From Euphorbia lathyris (taxonomy: Eukaryota; Streptophyta; Magnoliopsida; Malpighiales; Euphorbiaceae), in contig NC_088918.1 in NCBI RefSeq assembly GCF_963576675.1, positions 43,495,501 through 43,559,500 on the forward strand: a DNA stretch of 64,000 nt. The letters are read 5' to 3'. Position 1 is the stretch's first letter, and each line of letters begins with the position of its first letter. Of this stretch, positions 44,449 to 55,382 are shown piece by piece. Under the pieces are notes generated by a model. The model saw nothing but the letters and a program-made list of their open reading frames with translations, was not told the origin of the DNA and did not search any database. The translations under genes were made by a program, and so were the position numbers.

Positions 44449-46380
44449 TTTGGTGCGGTGAAGGTGGATCATAATTCGTTTCAGGATGGTTTACGTTCAA
44501 TCTTCTGTAATTCATCCAGCAATGGAGTCTGTACTTCAGCAAGTGAATCCTCTAGTTGTTCAGCCTGTAATTCCTTCATCTCATCTAGTCAGTTAGATAA
44601 TGGAAGATGTTCCAAGCTCTTCGGTCGTTCTTCCTCGAGGTTTATTGAATACTAGTAATCATCTGATTCAGCCTTTGTTTGTGACGTCTGCTTTAGATCA
44701 ACAGATTGAAGCCTGCTTAGGATCTTTGGATCCTCAACAGAGATGTTTCATGGATGGACTCACTAAACACTCATATACAATATGGGCTCAGTTCAGGAGT
44801 CGACGAACATTTTGATAGCTGAGCATGCTTCACAGATGGAAGCAATGCAGTTGGAATTACTAGAAGCAAGAAGGGCAGACAAGCATGAAGGAGATGGAAG
44901 CTCTGTTGCATGCACTACGGGACATCATAAAATAAAGACATGTCCGAGGAAGAGGGAGCCTTCAGTGGAGTATCAGTCTGAAGGAAGAAGGGGCAGATCT
45001 AGGGAAAAACCGGTTAGTCCTTATCACCGAAGGTACCAAAACTCTCCTTCACCATTAAAATTGACAAATGAAGAAAGAAGTTCGAGGTCTCCAAAGAGGC
45101 GGAGGTATTCTCGGAGAGATTCTCCTAAAGGTGGAAGGAAGCAAGGCAATCCTCGAAGGAGGTACTCTAAAGAGTCTAAATCTCCTTATTACCGAAAGCC
45201 TGCCGTGCCGAAGCAAGCTTCGAGAGAACTTTCATTAAAGGAAGAAATGTTAAACTTGATAAGGGGGGAGCTGAAGCAGACAATGAAGGATGAAGGGTTA
45301 CATGCAAAAGGAGTTGTAGCAATTGAGACTGAAACTCCTTTGAGTGCAGACATCATGGGCCAACCGATGCCCATGGGTTCAAGTATCCGGTTTTGAAAGA
45401 CTATAATGGAATGATCGATCCTACTTTGCACGTGAAAAACTTCCAAAGAGCTCTTCAGGCTACTACGACTACAGATGTTGTAATGTGCAGGCTCTTTTCC
45501 ACAACTCTTCACGATTCAACGGCTTACTAGTATGATCAATTATTAATAGGTTCTATCCGTTCATTCAAACAAATGTCACAAGAATTTTGTGATCATTCAT
45601 TACATCCATTCCTGAGAGCAAAACCATACAAGATTTGAACTACTTAGTTCAGGAGCCGAATGAATCGTTGAAGGAATAGGTGGAAAGGTTCCAAAAGGTG
45701 GCAATCCAGATTAAGAGTCTCAATGTGGATGGAGCAGTTGAGGCAATGGCATGGAATTTTCTAGCAAAGATTTGTCAAAAGAGTTAACCACTAGAAGACC
45801 TCATACATTTCCCGATCGCATGAGAAGAGCTAGAGATTTTGTTAAGTTGGATGGTCATCGTTTGAATCCTTTGTTGAAAGACAGGTTGAGTTCGGTCCAT
45901 CAGCTGAAGGAGGGAAGAGGTGACAAAGGCAGTGAAGAAAATAAAAAGGCTAAAGAGCATGCTGAACGTAATTATATTCCCTTAAATTCCTCTAGAAAGG
46001 AGGTCCTGTATTGGGTGGAGAGCAACAGAAAACACATTCAGTATCCTCCTAAGCTCAAGTCATCTGGAAGAAGACACAACAGTTTGCGTTGTGAATTTCA
46101 CAAAAGTGAGGGGCATGATACTAAAGATTGTAGACAGTTGGCTGCTGAGTTGAACAAAATGGCGGAAGAAGGAAAACTGGATAGATTTTTCAAGAATGCT
46201 ATCAAAACTAGAGAGCCGAAGGAGAAGCAGCAAAATGATCGTGCTCCAAGGGGAGTGATAAATGTGATTGCTGGAGGAACTGGTGTTGATCATTCGGCAA
46301 AGCGACAGAGGTTAGAAAAAGGGAACGAGAAGATTTCTAGCTCAAGAGCAGATTTTTCTTTTGGAATTTTTAATCGACAG
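44449..46380 (+). pseudogene. gag region of the Tat element
   Basis: Open pieces at 44398-44655, 44600-44815, 44782-45396 and from 45751 build a gag. It has an Arg/Ser-rich region (SPKRRRYSRRDSPKGG), the gag core piece HVKNFQRALQATTTTDVVMC in a shifted frame at about 45425, and a nucleic-acid-binding motif LRCEFHKSEGHDTKDCRQL at about 46090-46140. Several stops lie at 45400-45750. Gag would package the RNA; this copy cannot be made as one protein. Confidence 0.75.
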
Positions 46381-47030
46381 ACACATAACGATGCCTTGGT
46401 GATTGAAGCTAATATGGAGGAATTTAAGGTACGAATAGTCTTTATTGATACTAGAAGCTTTGTGAATATTATAGCAAGAAAGGCGTATGAAGCTTTGAAT
46501 CTTGAGCATGATCGGTTTATTCCTACAATGTCACCATCAGTAGGAATTTGTGGTCATTCTCTGCCTTTGCTAGGAAGTGTGTATTTGCAAATTTCCATTG
46601 GTGATGGACCAGTTAAATTGGAATCAAGAGCAGAGTTTTTGGTCATAGATTCGATGCTACCTTATAACATCATCATAGGGCAGCCTCTCGTGGCCGAATC
46701 CGAAGGTGCTTTGTCAATTAATCATTTGGCATTGCAGATCCCAACGAAGGAAGGAATGGCAATAGCTCAGGGAAGCCAGGTCATTACACAAGAAACCTAT
46801 TTGGCTTCATTAAAAATGAAACCAACACATGATCCTGTGGTAGAAGAGCGAGAGCGAGCAAAGACTGTAGATGATTTGGAAACTGTGTGGCTGGCCGAAG
46901 GCAAGTCGGTCAAAAGGGCGTCGGACATCTCTAAGCAACCGAAGGCGGATATTGTCGACACTTTGAAAGCAAATGTTAATGCTTTAGCTTGGTGTCCTGC
47001 GTATATTACAGGTGTATCACCAGATCTAAT
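46381..47030 (+). pseudogene. Protease region of the Tat element
   Basis: Within the 560-codon frame 45751-47433, the retropepsin core reads VRIVFIDTRSFVNIIARKAY, followed by LLGSVYLQISIG and YNIIIGQPLVAES. The active-site triad should be DTG or DSG; here it is DTR, Arg replacing Gly at 46453-46455. This should abolish catalysis. The fold signature is otherwise clear. Confidence 0.78.
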
Positions 47031-47760
47031 GATGCACTCATTAAACATCCAGAAGGGGGCTAAGTCGATCAAGCAGAAATTGAGAAATCATAGCTTAGAA
47101 AAACAGCAAGTGATTAAGGCCGAAGTGAAAAATCTGTTAGATTGTAAGCATATTAAGAAAGTGGTTTATGCGGAATGGATCGCTAATGTTGTGTTAGTGA
47201 AAAAGGGGAATGGAAAGTGCAGGATGTGTGTCGATTTTACTGATTTGAATAAGGCATGTCCGAAGGATTCATATCATCTTCCTTGCATTGATATTTTAAT
47301 TGATTCAACCGCTGGATATGAAATCTATTCACTTCTGGACGCTGCAGCCGGATACCATCAGATTCTTATGAATCGCAAGGATCTTGAGAATGTTTGTTTC
47401 CGAACTGATGAGGGGACTTATGGTTATATGTGATGCCCTTCGGATTAAAGAATGCAGGAGCGACTTACCAAAGACTGATAAATAAAATATTTGGGGATGT
47501 TATTGGTGACAAGGTGGAGGTATACGTTGATGATATGATTGTTAAAAGCAGATCGATTGAGGAGCATGGTGCGGATTTAGCTATGGTTTTTTACTATGTT
47601 ACAAGAGCACAACCTGAAGCTGAATCCTAAAAAATGCACCTTCGGGGTTTCGTCTGGGAAATTCTTGGGATTTGTGATCTCGCAAAGGGGAATTGAAGCA
47701 AATCCAGACAAAATCCAGATAAACGCTTTAGGGTGATTTATTTCTTGCTCTACTAGAAGG
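47031..47760 (+). pseudogene. Reverse transcriptase of the Tat element
   Basis: Starts with MHSLNIQKGAKSIKQKLRNH and VVYAEWIANVVLVKKGNGK, then CRMCVDFTDLNKACPKDSY and SLLDAAAGYHQI. The catalytic YVDD is at 47523-47534. One frameshift falls near 47430 (between GTYGYM and MPFGLKNAGATYQRL) and another near 47600 before LKLNPKKCTFGVSSGKFLGF. All main RT blocks are in order, so the gene was once complete. Confidence 0.88.
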
Positions 47761-48375
47761 TGTATGTCGTTTTACAAAAGCTTAAAAGGAATAAAGAATT
47801 TTAGTTGGACTTCTGAATGTCAAGCATCATTTGACAAACTGAAGGAGTTTTTAGCAACACCACCACTTTTAAGTAGACCTTTGTCGGATGAAACATTATA
47901 TTAATATATTAGTGTTTCAGAGGAATCGGTGGGTACGATCTTGGTTCGGGAGGAACGATCGGAGTAGTTTCCAATTTATTAAGTGAGCAGAGTTTTGAGG
48001 TCAGCTGAGATTCGGTATCCAAAGTTAGAAAATTTGGCATTTGGGGTAGTGTTTACGGTTCAGAAGCTCAGGCATTATTTTCAAAGCCATTCAATAGTGG
48101 TACGAATGGATATGCCACTTCAGAAAGTCTTACAAAGACCTGAGGCTTCGGGAAAAATTTCTGAGTGGGCTTTAAAACTCACTGAGTTTGACATCAGGTA
48201 TGAGCCACGAAAGGCATTCAATGCTCAAGCTTTGGCATATTTCTTGATCGAAATACTGGAGGACAAGAATTTAATCTCTAGTAAGTCAAGAGTCTGGGAA
48301 ATTTTTGAAGGGAGGGAAGTTACAATAAGGACGGATCCAGAATTGGTGTCTTTGTTCAAGGTCCTCAAGGAATAA
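47761..48375 (+). pseudogene. First RNase H (retroviral-type) of the Tat element
   Basis: After the connection (SFDKLKEFLATPPLLSRPLS), frame 47983-48375 reads SRVLRSAEIRYPKLENLAF and VQKLRHYFQSHSIVVRMDMP, ending EWALKLTEFDIRYEPRKAFN. This is the usual RNase H attached to Ty3/gypsy reverse transcriptase. At least three stops lie at 47760-47980. Confidence 0.8.
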
Positions 48376-48870
48376 AGCTTCAGTATGCATCATCGTTGGG
48401 CTTTTCAGCTTCCAATAATATGGTGGAATATGAGGTTTTGTTGCAAGGATTGCGAATTCTGAATATCATAAGCCTGATAGGGCAATTTTGAAGAGTGACT
48501 CACAATTGGTAGTTTGCCAATTAACTGAAAATTTTGAAACTTGCACCGATTCAATGAAAAAATATTTGGCGTTAGTAAATGATTTGATGTCAGAAAGTAA
48601 AGCCGAAGGTCGAAGCTTGGAAGTTCAAAGAATTCCAAGGGAGGAGAATGTTGAGACAGATTATTTGGCAAAGTTAGCTTCGACTCCGGATGGGTCAAAG
48701 AATTATGCTTGTAGAATTGAACAAATTCCTACGTCAAGCATTGATCAGATTGAGGTGATGGCTATCAATGAATCTTCTGAATGGTATTATCTTATTCTTA
48801 CTTATCTCTTCACATGTGCTTTACCTGAGGATAAGATTCAAAGTGTTAAGATCTAGAGGAAATCTGGGAG
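48376..48870 (+). pseudogene. Second RNase H (RVT_3/archaeal-type) of the Tat element
   Basis: A second domain follows: LQYASSLGFSASNNMVEYEV and LLQGLRIL, then LKSDSQLVVCQLTENFE, EVQRIPREENVETDYLAKLA. An extra RNase H between the first RNase H and integrase marks the Tat lineage of plant Ty3/gypsy elements. The frame is broken at about 48470 and by a stop at 48854. Confidence 0.82.
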
Positions 48871-50016
48871 ATATTCGGTGGTTGAAGGTATTTTATACCG
48901 AAGGTCGTTTGATCGATCATGGTTAAAGTGCATTGGTTTTAATGAAGGAAAACTTATCCTACAGGAAATCCATGAAGGAATTTGTGGAGCACATGAAGGA
49001 AGATATTTTTTGGCAAGAAAAGCACAGCTACAAGGTTTTTATTAGCCTCAAATGGCTTCGGATGGAGCTGAGTTGGTCAAAAAATGTGTGCAATGTCAAC
49101 AGTTCATGCCAATTGTCCAATCACCAGCTGCAGCCATGAGATAATTCAACCAGCTTGGCCCTTTGCAACTTGGGGCATCGATATTTTTGGAGCTTTTCCA
49201 AAAGCTAAGAACTAGAAGAAATTCCTGATAGTGGCAGTGGATCATTTCACTAAATGGGTGGAGGCCGAAGCAGTGGCTTCTATTACTTCGACACAAATCA
49301 TAAATTTTGTGCAAAAAATGATTTTTTGTACGTTTGGAGTACCAAACACTATTATAACTGATAATGGGAAACAGTTTGATTGCAGGGCATTTCGAGAATT
49401 TTGCAATTCTCTGCATATCAAACTTCGGTTCACTTTCGTAGCTCATCCACAAAGTAATGGGATGACTGAAGTAACAAATCGAACCATTGTTCAGGGATTA
49501 AAGAAAAGATTGGGCAAGGCAAAAGGCTCATGGGTAGAGGAGTTACAACATGTCCTATGGGCATACAGAACAACTCCACGAGCAGCAATGGGAGAAACAC
49601 CTTTCTCTCTAACATGTGGGGCTGAAGCCTTTGTACCAGTTAAAATTTGAAGTTTAAGCCCAAGAGCAACATATCATTTGGTAGAAGAGAATGAGGAAAG
49701 AATGAGGCAAAAGTTGGATTACTTGGAAGAACGAAGGGAGCAAGCAGCTAGTAAAATAGCAGCTTATAAACAGAGAATTAAGGCAACCCATGATAAACAG
49801 GTTCGACCTAGGAAATTCTTTCAAGGAGATCTAGTTATAAGGAATGCCAAAGCTTCACAATCCAGACAGGATAAGGGAAAGCTTGGAAGAAATTGGGAAG
49901 GTCCATTTCAGATAGAAGAATCTGTGGGTACTCACACCTACAAGCTTCAGGACTTGGATGGAAGATCTGTTCCCAGAACTTGGAATGCAGTCACATTAAG
50001 AAATTTTTATCAGTAA
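48871..50016 (+). pseudogene. Integrase of the Tat element
   Basis: The HHCC zinc finger is visible as EIHEGICGAHEGRYFLARKA and ELVKKCVQCQQFMP (48960-49110, with a TAG in place of Trp). The core follows in 49231-49650 with the D,D,E acids in AVDHFTKWVEAEAV, IITDNGKQFD and GMTEVTNRTI. The C-terminal part is in 49678-50016 (GDLVIRNAKA, GRNWEGPFQI, RTWNAVTLRNFY). Three frames are needed, so it is inactive. Confidence 0.88.
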
Positions 50017-50298
50017 ACCTATCATAAAGATAGTTTGATTCATGCTTTGTTTAATTCTGTCCATTTTGTAAGTTCAATTAACATTGTAAAATCCTACTTT
50101 TTCAAGTAGTCAATTCAATGAAATCTGTTTTTTCTATCAATTTTAACATCTATAATTAGAATTACTTAATGATTAAATTAAAACCTAATCCTATACATGC
50201 TAAAAGGGTTCTAGCAATAATCATTAAGCAACAAACATTTTAATTAACGATAATAAAATTACAAAAGTTTAAACATTCAAGAATATGATAAAAATGTT
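50017..50298. other. Spacer between integrase and antisense ORF
   Basis: AT-rich, no frame. It should hold the ends of both converging transcription units. Confidence 0.5.
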
Positions 50299-52300
50299 CT
50301 AAAGACCAGCAGGATCTGGAAATTCTCCTAGAAGAGGAACCTCAGGAACATCCTCATTATCCTCTGGAGGGAATACATTCACCCAAAAAACAAAATCAGC
50401 TTCGGGATGTTTTTTCCGAAGTTGATGGAGGAATCGAACTCTGAACTTTATAGAGCGACTAAGCCCTAAAATTCTTGCTTGCTCAAGAATATTTTGCATT
50501 TCCTGATTTAGATTAGCAATTGAACAGACAAAAAGAGTGGTGTTAACAAGCTGATTTTCCCTGAGCAATTCAAGTTTGGCACGAAGCGCCGAATTGGATT
50601 CCCTGGCAACATTAATGCCTTTCTTCAGAAGTTCATTTTGTTCTTTCTTGGCATCTGCTTCTTCATGTGCCTTAGTCAATAAAAGGTCATGACTCCCACA
50701 TTTTTCATGAAGAACGTTCAGTTCAAGGGAGAATTCAGCAATATTATCTTGAGCAGCAATTTTCTGTTTATCCAACTGATTATAGCTATCTTGAAGAACT
50801 TAGAGATTGTGAAGTTGCCTTCGGATGATTTCATCTCTTTCTCCAATAAGTTGATTGAGATCATCTACATCTTTGGCTTTTTGCACGGTAATCTTCTCTC
50901 TCTTCTCAGCAGCAACTCGCTCTGTTTTTTCTTTTTCAGCTTCTTTCTTGGCTTCGGCTAATTCCTTTCTTAGGGAAGCAAGGCCATCAACTTGTTTCTT
51001 ATTCAGCTCAAGTTGTTTTTTATGCTCCTGGTGAAGTTCATTGTATTTTTCAGCAGTAGTTCGGTATTTCTCCACCAGGATGGTTGTGGATGCTTGGTCC
51101 TGGTAAGAAAAAGGAGAAGAGTAAGTTATATGAAAAGAAGTTATAATAAAGTAACAAAACAAAAGATGATTACTGATGCTTTTCGTCTCAAAACTTCTTA
51201 ACAAACGGAAAGAACATTGAATTGTTCAAAAATATCTACATCTTGAGGTATAACAGAAAGATGTGAGATATCTTCTACAATCCCCGGAATGTCAAGGGAC
51301 ACATCTTTCTCAAAAAGCTTATTTCAAAGCTGTAAGAGTCAAAAAGTTAAATCACCGAGTAAATTAGAAAGTATGAAACATTAGAGGATGGGCAATCTAC
51401 CTCACGGCGGTCATATTGATGGAATCGGTACAAGTCATTTAAGCTAACAGTATCAGTCACTTGATTCACTGTTTGGTAATTTACTCCTTTCCAGGTCTTG
51501 TTCCTCTTCGTATTCGGTTCATCAGCGGAAATGGAAATTTCCCTTTTGGAGCGTTTTATGGAAAAGGCACAATCAGTAGGTAGAGAAACTATCATTTTTT
51601 TTCCAGTGTGGCACTTTCCTCCATCTCTCTGTATAACGCTCAAGATGAAGCCACCTTTCAGTATTAGATATGTCAAAATCTGTATCTGAAAGAGTGCCTT
51701 CATTAGTGGTTGTTTCCGGAGCCTTGGAAGAGGAAGCTATATCTTTCTTGGAAGTTTGAGGCAAAGGCTTCACTGGAGGAATATTTTCTTTTGGGGTTGG
51801 AGAAGTTGAGCAAGAGTTCATCTCAGTTTGAGGCATCTCTAGAATCACCTCAATCTCTGGAATCACCTCAATTTTTGGAATCACTGGGGTCTCGCCAAAA
51901 GGACCAAGGGAAGGAGGAGTACTTACTTGGATTTTGAAAAATATTCAAGAGGAATGATACTTTCGAGGGTGGTTGGCTTCGGTGCTGATGAAACAGGTGG
52001 TCTTGGCAGCATCGGTTTTGAAGCAGGAATGGTTTCAGCAGCAATAGTTGGCTTCGTTTTTGTAATATTTGAGGAGGTGCCCTTTGACCGTTGCTTTGTT
52101 GCAGCTGAAGGAAGTTGCTTCGGGTTCAGTTCAGAAGAGTTATGCTCATCAACATCCAAAGGTTGATGTTCAGAGTTCGGTGCCATATTCTTTCTTGCTG
52201 CCTCATGTTCCATCTGCACTCTCCTCAAATGATCTAACATGATTTCAGGAACATACATGGTCAGATTGACCTGCAAAATAAAAATTGAAAGCAAAATCAA
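50299..52300 (-). pseudogene. Downstream part of the antisense ORF region: Ser/Pro linker and coiled coil
   Basis: Minus-strand frames 52300-51923, 51884-51573, 51204-50800 and 50775-50299 follow the main antisense ORF. They encode a low-complexity linker (KPTIAAETIPASKPMLPRPP), then a long coiled coil (LRKELAEAKKEAEKEKTERV) and a second helical part ending EVPLLGEFPDPAGL. Good splice-like junctions separate them, but the first junction does not keep frame by my reading, so the gene may be broken or contain introns I misplace. Confidence 0.55.
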
Positions 52301-53180
52301 AAATTAAATTAAGGAAGTCACCTTCGGCATCAACAAACATGAGAGTTTTTGGGTAAATAATCCCATAATCGCGGGAGTAGAAGCAGGTTCGGCTACGAAT
52401 TTGAAGCGCTCTAAGAATATGTTTGTAGTTCCAATCATATTTATAAGCTTTAATCCGTGAGCAAGAGGCTTTCTCAACAAGAGTCAAAGCACATTCAGGT
52501 TTCCATATGGCAGAAGAGGTGGGATTAGCATTCCATCTAATAGGAAAAGGATATCCATACAAGGCATAAGGATTTTTGTTAAGATCCAGGCCATTTGGCT
52601 CAATCCAGAACCACTTCAATTTGAAGTCTTTATGACTCAGAACCTTGTCTTTAATGAAGCATCCGCGTTTAGTATGATACCTCCAGTATATCATATCATC
52701 ATTTTCTTTTTTAACAAGTCTCCAATAATATCGAAAAATGGAGCCAGTGAGGTCCAGACCCAAGTCTATGCACACCTCATTAAAACTTAACAATTCCAAC
52801 CAAGCATTTGGAGTGATTTGACAAGGACTAAGGTTGAACTCATTCAAAACTAAAACCACACCTTCGGGCATAGGGAAAATCATTTCCCATTCTAAGAATT
52901 GGGAAAAGATCCCTAATTTTAGCACGGAGGGGGGAAGATGAGCCCTTTCATCAGATTTGGGAAGAGATATGGTCATAGTATTTAGCCATTTATGTTGTTT
53001 CCTCGGATTTACAAAATCTTTCTGGGTAAAGGTAGAGGGTTGGTTAGGAACCCTGGGATTTAATTTTTTAGGTTTCTTAACCTTTTCCTCTTCCTCGTTT
53101 AAGGGAGGATTCGAGATTGGAATAGAAGCTTTGGGTTTGCGAACTTTTTTAGTTCCAGTTTTAGGTGCCATAGAAATCAA
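52245..53180 (-). CDS. Antisense ORF of the Tat element, gypsy-type transposase_28 (PF04195-like) domain
   Basis: 311 open codons lie on the strand opposite gag-pol, between integrase and the 3' LTR. The likely start is MAPKTGTKKVRKPKAS (ATG at 53171), followed by a basic region. Residues about 75-230 hold LEWEMIFPMPEGVVLVLNEF, ITPNAWLELLSFNEVCIDLG and SIFRYYWRLVKKEND, then WFWIEPNGLDL, which fit the putative gypsy-type transposon domain PF04195. Antisense ORFs at this place are known in Tat-group elements such as Grande and Retand; their role is not established. This frame has no stop over its length although gag-pol around it is broken. Likely continued by the coiled-coil exons to the left. 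Confidence 0.68.
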   Translation of the reverse strand: MISMAPKTGTKKVRKPKASIPISNPPLNEEEEKVKKPKKLNPRVPNQPSTFTQKDFVNPRKQHKWLNTMTISLPKSDERAHLPPSVLKLGIFSQFLEWEMIFPMPEGVVLVLNEFNLSPCQITPNAWLELLSFNEVCIDLGLDLTGSIFRYYWRLVKKENDDMIYWRYHTKRGCFIKDKVLSHKDFKLKWFWIEPNGLDLNKNPYALYGYPFPIRWNANPTSSAIWKPECALTLVEKASCSRIKAYKYDWNYKHILRALQIRSRTCFYSRDYGIIYPKTLMFVDAEGDFLNLIFDFAFNFYFAGQSDHVCS

Positions 53181-53462
53181 AAGAGAAGAAAACTTATAAT
53201 TTAGTCGAGGGCAGCAGAGATTGAAGAAGAAAGCCTTTTTCCGGTCTAAACAGAGAAGAAAGAAAGAAAGAGAGGATTTTATGAGTCATTTTTTGAATTA
53301 ATAGAAAGAGTAATGATTCAAAACGGCGGGGGTAGCCAAAAGATAAATATTTTCCTTATGCAGGTTTGACATCATCAAGTGGTTGTAATGATGGTGGTTC
53401 ATTACTCGAGGAAGTCCTAAAGAACGGTTCTACATCAGACTTTGGGGGGGGGGGGGGACTTC
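53181..53462 (+). mobile_element. Tat element tail with polypurine tract
   Basis: Contains the upstream region of the antisense ORF and ends in a G-run of about 14 at 53444-53457 followed by ACTTC, directly before the 3' LTR. This is the expected plus-strand priming site. Confidence 0.75.
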
Positions 53463-53853
53463 TGATATGGTAAATAATATCATTTGGATCTCAAAGGCCC
53501 ATGGCCTACTTTTGGGCTGGCCCATTTAGGGTCCCCAAAAGGTATTCAGAATAGGATCAAAAATTTCGGACCTCGGATAAACGCTTAATCTATTTAGAGA
53601 GGGAATGTAGATTCTGGACCAATACGGCGATGACACATGTATCTAGGCTGAAGCCCAAATCATTCTAAATAGGAGCTTAATTCAAAGAGAAAGGTACTCA
53701 GTTTTGTACACTCAAACTCATTGTCTATTCTTCAAGCTTGGTATTCCCATACTAACTTAGGCATTAGAGAGGGTTCGCCGGTCTCTGGCCCCCTGTCTAA
53801 CTGTATTTTGTTTTACAGGTCTTGAAGCACTATATTCTGGTATTCCGATATCA
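53463..53853 (+). mobile_element. 3' LTR of the Tat-lineage element
   Basis: 391 bases from TGATATGG to CCGATATCA, with the perfect inverted ends TGATAT/ATATCA. Aligns with 44060-44448. No matching 5-bp duplication is found outside the two LTRs (AAGTT on the left, CATAG on the right). Confidence 0.9.
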
Positions 53854-54184
53854 CATAGGAATAGCAGAAGTTACAGATTTGACAAGAGTGACTATACCTA
53901 CCATTGGGAGACATCAAGACTTCCGGCATATAAGCCTTGTCACATTGTATAAACAAATCAGAACACGTAACACTTTATGGACCCTCAGATTTAACACCAT
54001 ATGTAATAGCGTTGGCCTTCGGATCCATCAAGAACTTCCGCAGAATGTTTCCCATTAAGGGATATTGTAACCCCTCACTAGTATCACATGGCATCTCACA
54101 CAACATCAATTACACATGTGCTTATAAGTCTCAATCATTTTCATTATAAAACTATATCCTTTAATTTCCATTTTATTCTTAAAT
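53854..54184. other. Flank between Tat element and CACTA end
   Basis: No gene supported. A phrase GGAATAGCAGAAGTT just right of the LTR resembles GGAATCGCTGAAGTT just left of the 5' LTR. A run TATTGTAACCCCTCACTAG at about 54064 looks like part of another LTR. Confidence 0.35.
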
Positions 54185-54342
54185 CACTACGTCATTTTCC
54201 CTTTCACATGATACAAGATATATGACAGACATTTGTTTTCGTATCGTCTGAATGTTTTTCGCGACACTATATTAAAGTTATGTCATCTAAATGCTTATGT
54301 GAAAAGAACCTCAAAGCACATGTTACGATGACACACATCTGT
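54185..54342 (+). mobile_element. Terminal fragment of a CACTA element
   Basis: Begins CACTACGTCATTTTCCCTTT and continues with ACATGATACAAGATATATG. This matches the complement of the right end of the CACTA element at 4796 base for base apart from scattered changes, including the subterminal GTCATCTAAATG-type motifs. The other end is not in the window because further elements have inserted into it. Confidence 0.88.
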
Positions 54343-55382
54343 TGTTGAAACACAATTTTCAAGAATTTTTTATTCTGACAAAAATAATTTAATCAGAACC
54401 CCAAAATCAGATTAAGCAATAAATCTTAAGTTTAAATTAATTGTTATTCACTAACATGTTTGTTGAGTGTATTAATGAACTTGAGTACAATAAAATTAAA
54501 TGGGCTTGAGAAATTAAAAGCTTGAATAGCCTCCAAAAGCCGCAACAATCTAGAAGCCCACAAGGCAAAATGAATGGACAACTGGCATTGTACGTATGGT
54601 CCCAAGACCTGACATGAAGTACAATGCTACAAAAGGAGTGTCCCCTAACCGTACCTATGTCACAGGCACAGCCGAAAAGGTTGTAGAAAACCACGGCTCA
54701 AGAACAAAAGAGCCTCTAAATATGCAATAAAACTTTTCGCCTGAAAGACAAAAGGTGCCAGAAGATAGTGCGACAGGCTCCATTTGTTCATAACAGCTAT
54801 TTCAAATTCAAACGAATCTTTTGCCAGTCTCTCCTATAAATACCATGATATACGCTCCACTTGAAGATGACGGAAATATACAAGCTATCAAGAGAGATCA
54901 AAATCTTTAAAAGAGCTAGAGCAATATTCAAATACACAGTCATTGTTCATATTTATGTTCATCCTAAAAATATTATTTAGATCGTCATGTGTTCTTCAAA
55001 AGAACTTTCTTTGTTCATAATATTCTTTCAGAAGCTCTGTTGTTTACTTCGGTCATAGGCAAGCAATAGAAATATAGATAGTTGGAAGATTATAGAGGAA
55101 GGTACTTTCCAGAGGCTCTGTCTATTTGTATAAAGGTTTGTGCTCTACCCGTGAAAGAGTGCTTTAGTGGATTAAAGCTCAAAAGAAGGAATTATAAGGA
55201 CTGGATGTAGGCTAGATGCCGAACTAGGATAAATCTGCTGAGTAACTATTTTCTAATCTCTAACCTACTGCTTCTAATTATTTATGCTCTATATCTGATC
55301 TTATATAACTGATAAATTGCTTATGTTGCATTATTGTTTGTTAAAGTATATACACCTTAAACAGAAGCTTTGTCAAACTAGA
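54343..55382 (+). mobile_element. LTR of the SIRE/Maximus-like family, truncated
   Basis: Starts TGTTGAAACACAATTTTC inside the CACTA fragment. Shares CTATAAATACC (54834), the GAGGAAGGTACT block, GGACTGGATGTAGGCTAGATG and CCGAACTAGGATAAATCTGC with the LTRs at 59641-62451. It stops where the Athila LTR begins, so its 3' end was displaced or lost. Confidence 0.72.

Noticed and set aside
49096..49615. Minus-strand ORFs opposite integrase
   Set aside because: Complement of the conserved integrase core, no independent evidence.
44055..53858. Target-site duplication for the Tat element
   Set aside because: AAGTT and CATAG do not match; the similar GGAATnGCnGAAGTT phrases on both sides are offset differently from the LTR ends.
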